A stretch of DNA of 6,213 bases. Source: Akkermansiaceae bacterium (GTDB lineage: Bacteria; Verrucomicrobiota; Verrucomicrobiia; Verrucomicrobiales; Akkermansiaceae). Both the position numbers and the translations under genes were made by a program. Shown here one piece after another: positions 1 to 4,525 of this stretch. The stretch lies in the NCBI GenBank assembly GCA_025457805.1, contig JALOTR010000187.1, forward strand, positions 1 to 6,213, in the 5' to 3' direction. How positions within the stretch are numbered: position 1 is the stretch's first letter; every line of letters starts with the position of its first letter. The notes below the pieces were generated by a model. The model had not been told where the DNA came from, ran no database searches, and worked only from the letters and a program-made list of their open reading frames with translations.

Positions 1-11
1 GCATATCGCAA

Positions 12-48
12 GGGGGTTGCAATTTCGGAAAATTTGGCCTAGTTGACG
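12..48 (+). promoter_or_regulatory. Candidate promoter region of the L,D-transpeptidase gene
   Basis: Two -35-like boxes lie in the 80 bases before the gene. TTGCAA at 17-22 follows a run of five G and has only a poor -10 (TAGTTG at 40-45) 17 bases on. TTGACG at 43-48 has a weak -10 (AATCTT at 66-71) at 17-base spacing, which would give an almost leaderless transcript. Neither is convincing alone. The G-run plus TTGCAAT block recurs upstream of rhaB in the same orientation relative to the gene, which is why it is listed. Confidence 0.25.
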
Positions 49-80
49 GGCCCATTGCTGTTTTCAATCTTGCCGACCCC

Positions 81-728
81 ATGATGACACTCCGCCATTT
101 CGCCCACTGCGCAGCCGCCGCCACCGCCCTGCTTCTGGCCAACTGCGCCCATCAAGCGCCCACCGCCCAGGCCGAAAACGACGGCAAACCGGTCAATCCC
201 TTCCCGGTCGGCACCCACGATCACTTCAAGGCGGAGCCGACTTACCTGAAGACCCTCAGCGTCTGGAAAAACGAGGAATTGCTCTCCCGCACCAACGCCG
301 AGAACTCCCACATCAAGGTCAACCTGGCCACCCAGCGGGGTTTCCTCATGAACGGCGAGGAGGTGGCGATCGACTACCCAATCTGCTCCGGAACCAAGTC
401 CCGCCCGACGCCGACGGGCACCTTTTACATCCTCGAAAAGATCGTGGACAAGCGCTCGAACCGCTACGGCAAGATGCTCGATGCCTCGGGCAACGTGGTG
501 AACAGCGACGCGGATTCCATCAAGGACAAGGTCCCGGAAGGCGGAAAATTCCTCGGTGCGCCGATGCGCTACTGGATGCGGCTCACCAACGATGGAGTCG
601 GCCACCACATCGGTCCCATGCCGCGCAGCCGCCGGCCCTCGTCCCATGCCTGCGTCCGCGGCCCGAGCAGCACGATCCCGACGGTGTATTCGAAGGTGAA
701 AGTGGGCACCCGGGTGGTCATTGAGTGA
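81..728 (+). CDS. L,D-transpeptidase (YkuD family), probable lipoprotein
   Basis: Predicted 215-residue L,D-transpeptidase. Enzymes of this family use a catalytic cysteine to form 3-3 peptidoglycan cross-links or attach proteins to the stem peptide, acting in the periplasm. The N-terminus has a basic start and a hydrophobic stretch (about residues 9-20) ending in LLLANC, a lipobox-like site with Cys22. Asn just before the Cys is atypical, so lipidation is likely but not certain. A polar linker follows, then the YkuD domain from about residue 76 to the end. It includes the P-T-P-T-G-T-F strand (109-115), His175/His176, and the active-site block S188-H189-A190-C191-V192-R193. The family norm is S-H-G-C-x-R/N; here Gly is Ala, while the His, Cys and Arg are kept. 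The start could be either of two adjacent ATGs (81 or 84). No Shine-Dalgarno is visible. The gene stands alone, ending in a shared terminator with the convergent cytochrome gene. Family assignment is firm; the exact cross-linking role is unknown. Confidence 0.88.
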   Translation: MMTLRHFAHCAAAATALLLANCAHQAPTAQAENDGKPVNPFPVGTHDHFKAEPTYLKTLSVWKNEELLSRTNAENSHIKVNLATQRGFLMNGEEVAIDYPICSGTKSRPTPTGTFYILEKIVDKRSNRYGKMLDASGNVVNSDADSIKDKVPEGGKFLGAPMRYWMRLTNDGVGHHIGPMPRSRRPSSHACVRGPSSTIPTVYSKVKVGTRVVIE

Positions 729-769
729 TTGAGTAAAACGGTGATTTCCACCCAATCGGAAAGTTTTCC

Positions 770-810
770 AAAAAAAGAGGCCCGGAGCTGATCTCCGGGC
801 CTTGTTTTTG
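770..810. terminator. Bidirectional intrinsic terminator
   Basis: A perfect 9-bp GC-rich stem (GGCCCGGAG at 779-787 with CTCCGGGCC at 793-801) closes a 5-base loop. On the + strand it is followed by TTGTTTTTG (802-810). On the - strand it is followed by TC and seven T (complement of the A-run 770-776). It sits 41 bases after the L,D-transpeptidase stop and about 60 bases beyond the stop of the reverse cytochrome b562 gene, so it can end both convergent transcripts. Confidence 0.9.
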
Positions 811-844
811 TCGGGTTGATCGGGATCGACCAAGATCGACCCGA
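811..844. repeat. Second inverted repeat next to the terminator
   Basis: TCGGGTTGATC (811-821) and GATCGACCCGA (834-844) can form an 11-bp stem with one G-U pair and a 12-base loop. The right half also contains a direct repeat, GATCGACC at 824-831 and 834-841, period 10. It lies between the terminator and the end of the reverse cytochrome b562 gene, so in that transcript this hairpin forms first and the terminator second. There is no T-tract after it on either strand. It may stabilise the 3' end of the cytochrome mRNA; no function is shown. Confidence 0.55.
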
Positions 845-863
845 AACGTGAGCCTGGCCCCGT

Positions 864-1271
864 TCACTCGTCTTCCATGAATTTCTCGTGACCCGTCTTT
901 TTCATCTCCTTGAGTCGCTCGACGATCGTCGCCACTTCGTCCACTTTGCCGTTAAGGAAGGCTTGTTCCACCTCGCAAAGGGCGACGTAAAGCTGCCCCA
1001 TCATTTTGCGGTATTCGGCCGAGGCCTTGGCCTTGTCCGGGCCATCGGGCATCTTGGTGACCAGCGTGGGGATTTCCGAAAAGGATTTCACAATAGCCTG
1101 CTGGGCCTCGCGGGCGAGGGCGGCGCCCTTGACCGGGTCCGTCTCGCGGCGGAACACCTTGTAAGCGTCGTTCATTTCCTCCATCTGCTTGCCGAGCTGT
1201 GTTTCCTCCTCCGCAGAAACGGGAAGAACCAAACAGGCGGCCATCGTCATCAGTATCAAACGTGCTTTCAT
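864..1271 (-). CDS. cybC: Cytochrome b562 family protein, periplasmic
   Basis: A 135-residue precursor resembling cytochrome b562, a soluble periplasmic four-helix bundle that binds b-type heme non-covalently and carries electrons; its physiological partner is not established even in E. coli. The start is taken at the ATG giving MKARLILMTMAACLVLPVSA, a typical Sec signal peptide with a cut after Ala20. An upstream in-frame ATG at 1364 would place 31 extra residues before the signal and is unlikely. The mature part, about 115 residues, aligns by eye to E. coli cytochrome b562 along its length. The block with M30 and N34-D35 matches the segment around axial ligand Met7. N-G-K-V near the last helix is shared. 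The C-terminal G-H-E-K-F (His128) matches the axial ligand His102 block (Y-H-Q-K-Y). Both heme ligands are therefore present. No CXXCH, so heme would not be covalently bound. Single gene; convergent with the L,D-transpeptidase and sharing its terminator; divergent from the capsule gene. Confidence 0.85.
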   Translation of the reverse strand: MKARLILMTMAACLVLPVSAEEETQLGKQMEEMNDAYKVFRRETDPVKGAALAREAQQAIVKSFSEIPTLVTKMPDGPDKAKASAEYRKMMGQLYVALCEVEQAFLNGKVDEVATIVERLKEMKKTGHEKFMEDE

Positions 1272-1398
1272 ACGCGGCAGAATACAGCACAGCCCGGCCA
1301 TCTCTTCCAACAGGAAAACCCCGCTGCCCTGTTTCATCGCCTTTATCGCCTTTGCCGCAGTCATTTCTTGCCCCAGCCCCGGGTTTCACTCATGTTTT

Positions 1399-1431
1399 GG
1401 GGGTTGACTGGTTGAAGCGAATTCATAGAGT
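1399..1431 (+). promoter_or_regulatory. Candidate sigma70-like promoter of the capsule gene
   Basis: In the 244-base divergent spacer (1272-1515), TTGACT (1404-1409) and TAGAGT (1426-1431) are 16 bases apart; the -10 matches the consensus at 4 of 6 positions. The predicted transcript would start near 1438 and carry a leader of about 78 bases. A run of five G (1399-1403) directly precedes the -35. I see no clear promoter for the reverse cytochrome gene in the rest of this spacer. Confidence 0.4.
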
Positions 1432-1515
1432 CCGCCCCTCCGGAGAATCGACTGCGTCCAGCTTGTGTCTGGCAATCCAATGGATCGAAAATGAACAACA
1501 ACGATGCTGTGACGT

Positions 1516-2898
1516 ATGCTCTCTGACTCACCCTCCTTCCGCCAAGGCAGCGGTACTTTCGTGGATGCGGAAACGGTGCAAACCGGGATCGCAGCCTTCG
1601 AAAGCGGGGTCGGAGAAGTCCCATCGGGGAAAAAAAGGCGCACCGGAAAGAGCCGGAAAATCCTCATCGTGCAGGGCGATTGGGAGGCGGGAATGTCCCG
1701 TCTGGCGCTTGACCTGACAGATGCGGGTCACGAGGTGGGCAAGGTTTTCTTTTGCGCGCCGGACATCATTTACCGCATCCGCGGCATCCGCACCCACCTT
1801 TACCGCAGCCCCTTGGCGGACTTCGATACGTGGCTCCGTGAGCTGGTGGACCGCGAGGGATACGATACTTTTTTCCTCTACAATCATTACCGTCCCTACA
1901 ATCAGATCGCCTGGAATCTGGCGGAGGAACTCGATCTGGGATGTTATGTGTTCGAATTGGGCCTGATCCGGCCGAACTGCGTGATGGTTTTCAGCCGCCA
2001 GAATTTCCCCATCAAGGCCATCAGCCAGGCTTGGAAAGATCTGCTTGAGGGTGGCCCGCCGCCGGAACCGGTGGAGACTCCCGGGGAACTCTGCCAGGTG
2101 AGCACTCCTGCCAAGTTGGTGGTATTCTGCGCAAACTTCGTCTTCAGCCGCATCACCTCGCCCCTGTTCCCGCATTTTGTCGATCAGCGGGACATGAATC
2201 TTTGGAAGCATTTCAAACATGGAATGATCCACTTGTGGCGCTTCATCGAGCGCGCTCATGACAGCGAGTATGATCGCCTTTTTGCCGGTGAAATGTCGGG
2301 CAACTATTATGCCGTGCCGCTTCAGGTGCACAGCGATACGCAGATCCTCAAGTGCTCGAATTTCAAGACCGTCGAGCAGTTCATCAAACAAGTCGTCGCC
2401 TCATTCCAGCGCCATGCTCCGCAGGATACGAAGCTGGTTTTCAAAGTCCATCCCATGGATCGCGGCTACAAGGATTACACCGACCTGATCGCCGGTCTCA
2501 ATCACCGCCTCGGCGGCGACCGCCTGCTTTATGTGGATCGTGTCCACCTTCCCACGCTGCTTGAGCACTCGCGGGGCGTGGTGAACATCAACAGCTCGGT
2601 GGGCATTTCCGGATTGGTCCACTTGGTGCCCGTCATCACGCTGGGCCTTGCGGTGTATGATCAACCGGAGCTGACCTATCAGGGTGAGTTGGACGATTTC
2701 TGGAAACGGGCAAACAGCCCCAAGCCCGTCCGCGTCAGCCAGTTCATCAACATGCTTCTGCAGCACAATCAGGGACGCGGCACGCTTTCCCAGCGCTGTT
2801 TCGACGTGCCGGGACGCTGCCGCATCAAGTGGCCGCCTCCCTTCCAGAACGAGTTCTTCGGCCACCTTGATGGCGATGGGGACTCGGAGGAAGGCTGA
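1516..2898 (+). CDS. KpsS/LipB-like capsule polysaccharide biosynthesis protein
   Basis: A 460-residue protein of the capsule synthesis family that includes KpsS and LipB (Capsule_synth, Pfam PF05159). KpsS-type enzymes are cytoplasmic Kdo transferases that build the lipid-linked Kdo primer of group 2 capsules. Residues 1-46 are a polar, low-structure extension. The fold seems to begin with the strand R-K-I-L-I-V-Q-G (47-54). Recognisable family blocks are V-F-E-L-G-L-I-R-P (145-153, like the FE-x-G-x-RP block of KpsS/KpsC), A-V-P-L-Q-V-H-S-D (266-274), V-F-K-V-H-P (308-313, the conserved His-Pro) and N-I-N-S-S-V-G (357-363) with a following G-L-V-H-L-V-P-V-I, a nucleotide-sugar-binding type segment. 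The ATG at 1516 follows directly after an in-frame TGA (1510-1512), so no longer start exists; GTG at 1561 is an alternative. No Shine-Dalgarno is seen. No kpsC, kpsM/T or other capsule gene is in the window, so the sugar transferred, and whether it is Kdo, cannot be told. It ends 14 bases from the convergent rhaB stop. Confidence 0.75.
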   Translation: MLSDSPSFRQGSGTFVDAETVQTGIAAFESGVGEVPSGKKRRTGKSRKILIVQGDWEAGMSRLALDLTDAGHEVGKVFFCAPDIIYRIRGIRTHLYRSPLADFDTWLRELVDREGYDTFFLYNHYRPYNQIAWNLAEELDLGCYVFELGLIRPNCVMVFSRQNFPIKAISQAWKDLLEGGPPPEPVETPGELCQVSTPAKLVVFCANFVFSRITSPLFPHFVDQRDMNLWKHFKHGMIHLWRFIERAHDSEYDRLFAGEMSGNYYAVPLQVHSDTQILKCSNFKTVEQFIKQVVASFQRHAPQDTKLVFKVHPMDRGYKDYTDLIAGLNHRLGGDRLLYVDRVHLPTLLEHSRGVVNINSSVGISGLVHLVPVITLGLAVYDQPELTYQGELDDFWKRANSPKPVRVSQFINMLLQHNQGRGTLSQRCFDVPGRCRIKWPPPFQNEFFGHLDGDGDSEEG

Positions 2899-2912
2899 AG
2901 AGTTGGGTCAAA

Positions 2913-4397
2913 CTAACAGTTTTTCGCCAGCAGCGCGGTGAATCGCGCATGTGCCTGATCCCAAGCTGCGGTTTCCTGGGGCTCGTAGATCCGGAAATCA
3001 AAGGATCGGCGGATGAGTTCGCGCCCGGCATGCAGGTCGGCGAGGTGGCCGGTGCCGATCATTTGCAGGATGACGTTGCCGCAGGAAGTCGCTTCCACGG
3101 GGCCGGCCACCACTTCGATGCCCAGTGCGTTGGCAGTGGCGCGGCTCAGAGTTTCGTTCTGGATGCCGCCGCCACCTGCATGCAAACGGGTGAAATTCGT
3201 GCCGGTCAGCGCGCGGATGTTTTCAAACACGGTGCGGTATTTCAGCGCGAGTGAATCCGTGGCCACACGCAGGATGGCCCCCGGCTCCTGCGGGACGGTT
3301 TGGCCGGTTTTTTCGCACCAGGCCTGGATCTTGGCAGGCATGCCGCCGGGGCTGGCAAAAATCGCATCATCGGGATCGATGAACGCGCTGAAGGGCTCGG
3401 CAGCATCCGCCATCGACGCCATGGTTGCATAGTCGAGCGGATTTCCATCGAGCTCCCACTGGCGCTTGCACTCCTGGATCAGCCATAGCCCGGAAATGTT
3501 TTTCAGGAATCGCACAGTGCCATTCACGCCAAGTTCATTGCAGAAACCATGTCGGAGTGCAGCCTCGGAGGTGATCGCCACTTCGGACTCGATTCCCATG
3601 ATCGACCATGTGCCCGATGACAGCCAGAGATTGCCTGTGCCCTGCATCGGAATGCCCGCCACGGCCGATGCCGTGTCATGACAAGCCGTGGCGACCACCG
3701 GGATGCCGGCTTTGCCAATGAACGACGCGACCGCATCCCTCACCGGCCCGAGAACTGTGCCCGGTGCCACGATTTCGCCAAACACTTTGCGCGGCAAGCC
3801 AAGCGCGTCGATCACCTCCCACGCCCAATCACCCGTCCGGGGATCGAGCAATTGCGAGGTCGATGCCACCGTGCGCTCCACCGCCTTGCGACCGGTCAGC
3901 CAGTAGGCGAGCAGGTCCGGCACGAACAACAAGGTCTCCGCCTCAAACAGCGACGGACTCTTTTTTTCCGCCTCCGCCAGCAAGTGCAGGGAGCTGTTGT
4001 AGAAATTCGTCTTCACGCCGGTGTGGGCGTAGATTTCCGCCTCACTCATCAGGCCATGCATCACCTCGGCCATCCCCTCGAAACGAGGATCCCGATACTG
4101 GTGAGGCAGCCCGAGCAATGCTCCATCGGGACCTAACAGACCGTGATCGCAGCCCCAGGTATCGATGCCGATGGAAACGATCCTGTCGCCATGTTTCTCC
4201 ACCGCGCGGCGCAGCCCCTCGAGGATCTCGCGGTAAAGCCCGATTACATTCCAAAACGATCCGCCGGGAAGATCCGTGCCGGGATTGTCGAAGCGATGAA
4301 CTTCCTCGAGTTCGATTTTCGTGAAGTCCGTGGTGGCGGCAATCACCCGGCCGCTGCCCGCGCCGAGGTCCACAGCAATGAAGGTTTTCGAACTCAT
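2913..4397 (-). CDS. rhaB: Rhamnulokinase
   Basis: A 494-residue FGGY-family sugar kinase that phosphorylates L-rhamnulose to L-rhamnulose 1-phosphate with ATP, the second step of phosphorylating L-rhamnose breakdown, in the cytoplasm. The FGGY N domain shows the phosphate-binding A-V-D-L-G-A-G-S-G-R (8-17) and substrate-side G-I-D-T-W-G-C-D (77-84). H240-D241-T242 holds the expected catalytic Asp, followed by A-S-A-V. The C domain has S-S-G-T-W-S-I-M-G (260-268), F-L-K-N-I-S-G-L-W-L-I-Q-E-C (297-310), the ATP-site A-G-G-G-G-I-Q-N (407-414) and G-P-V-E-A-T-S-C-G-N (432-441). These match RhaB rather than glycerol, xylulose or fuculose kinases. Length is normal and the frame intact. The ATG gives MSSKTF with the kinase motif beginning at residue 8; no Shine-Dalgarno precedes it. 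No isomerase, aldolase, transporter or regulator of the pathway is in the window. It lies 128 bases downstream of the diheme cytochrome gene on the same strand, behind its own candidate promoter. Confidence 0.95.
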   Translation of the reverse strand: MSSKTFIAVDLGAGSGRVIAATTDFTKIELEEVHRFDNPGTDLPGGSFWNVIGLYREILEGLRRAVEKHGDRIVSIGIDTWGCDHGLLGPDGALLGLPHQYRDPRFEGMAEVMHGLMSEAEIYAHTGVKTNFYNSSLHLLAEAEKKSPSLFEAETLLFVPDLLAYWLTGRKAVERTVASTSQLLDPRTGDWAWEVIDALGLPRKVFGEIVAPGTVLGPVRDAVASFIGKAGIPVVATACHDTASAVAGIPMQGTGNLWLSSGTWSIMGIESEVAITSEAALRHGFCNELGVNGTVRFLKNISGLWLIQECKRQWELDGNPLDYATMASMADAAEPFSAFIDPDDAIFASPGGMPAKIQAWCEKTGQTVPQEPGAILRVATDSLALKYRTVFENIRALTGTNFTRLHAGGGGIQNETLSRATANALGIEVVAGPVEATSCGNVILQMIGTGHLADLHAGRELIRRSFDFRIYEPQETAAWDQAHARFTALLAKNC

Positions 4398-4428
4398 GGT
4401 TGCTTGAACGGTTGAAAATGGGGTTCTG

Positions 4429-4463
4429 AAAAATTCCGGCGGACGGAAAACCGATTTCCGCCC
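4429..4463 (-). terminator. Candidate terminator or leader hairpin between the cytochrome gene and rhaB
   Basis: On the - strand, GGGCGGAAA (4463-4455) pairs with TTTCCGTCC (4449-4441) as a 9-bp stem with one G-U and a 5-base loop. The same TTCCG (4448-4444) can instead pair with CGGAA (4438-4434), a 5-bp stem directly followed by five T (4433-4429). A third option pairs GGCGGA (4462-4457) with TCCGCC (4443-4438), also just ahead of the T-run. It may end the upstream cytochrome transcript, or act in the rhaB leader. The T-run is short, so termination strength is uncertain. Confidence 0.4.
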
Positions 4464-4468
4464 TGCGC

Positions 4469-4497
4469 ATCATTTTGAAAGCCCCCCACCATTGCAA
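4469..4497 (-). promoter_or_regulatory. Candidate promoter of rhaB
   Basis: Reading on the - strand, TTGCAA (4497-4492) is followed after 17 bases by AATGAT (4474-4469), a 4-of-6 match to the -10 consensus. The start of transcription would fall near 4462, at the base of the hairpin cluster, with a leader of about 65 bases. The -35 is preceded by four G, giving an 11-base block identical to one upstream of the L,D-transpeptidase gene (13-23). Confidence 0.4.
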
Positions 4498-4503
4498 CCC
4501 CGA

Positions 4504-4515
4504 ATCCACGTGGAT
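4504..4515. repeat. Perfect 12-bp palindrome, possible operator
   Basis: ATCCACGTGGAT is a perfect palindrome located 10 bases beyond the stop of the diheme cytochrome gene and just upstream of the candidate rhaB -35 box. It overlaps a small inverted repeat, GATCA (4513-4517) with TGATC (4523-4527), that reaches into the stop codon. The symmetry and position fit a dimeric repressor or activator site for rhaB, but no regulator gene is present and no known consensus is recognised. Confidence 0.35.
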
Positions 4516-4525
4516 CATCCGGTGA

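Noticed and set aside
39..833. 264-codon reverse open frame covering the L,D-transpeptidase gene
   Set aside because: It is longer than the forward gene but reads as low-quality Arg/Gly/Val-rich sequence with no family motif. The forward frame has a signal sequence and a catalytic block, and the bidirectional terminator lies inside this reverse frame.
1272..1364. N-terminal extension of the cytochrome b562 to an ATG at 1364
   Set aside because: It would bury the signal peptide behind 31 residues; the ATG at 1271 starts exactly at a standard signal peptide.
1528..2391. 287-codon reverse open frame inside the capsule gene
   Set aside because: Shadow of a GC-rich gene; no recognisable family, and the forward frame carries the capsule-family motifs.
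4404..4416. TTGAACGGTTGAA just upstream of rhaB, resembling TTGACTGGTTGAA at 1404-1416
   Set aside because: Eleven of 13 bases agree, but the two copies lie in opposite orientation relative to their genes and at different distances, so a shared function is unlikely.
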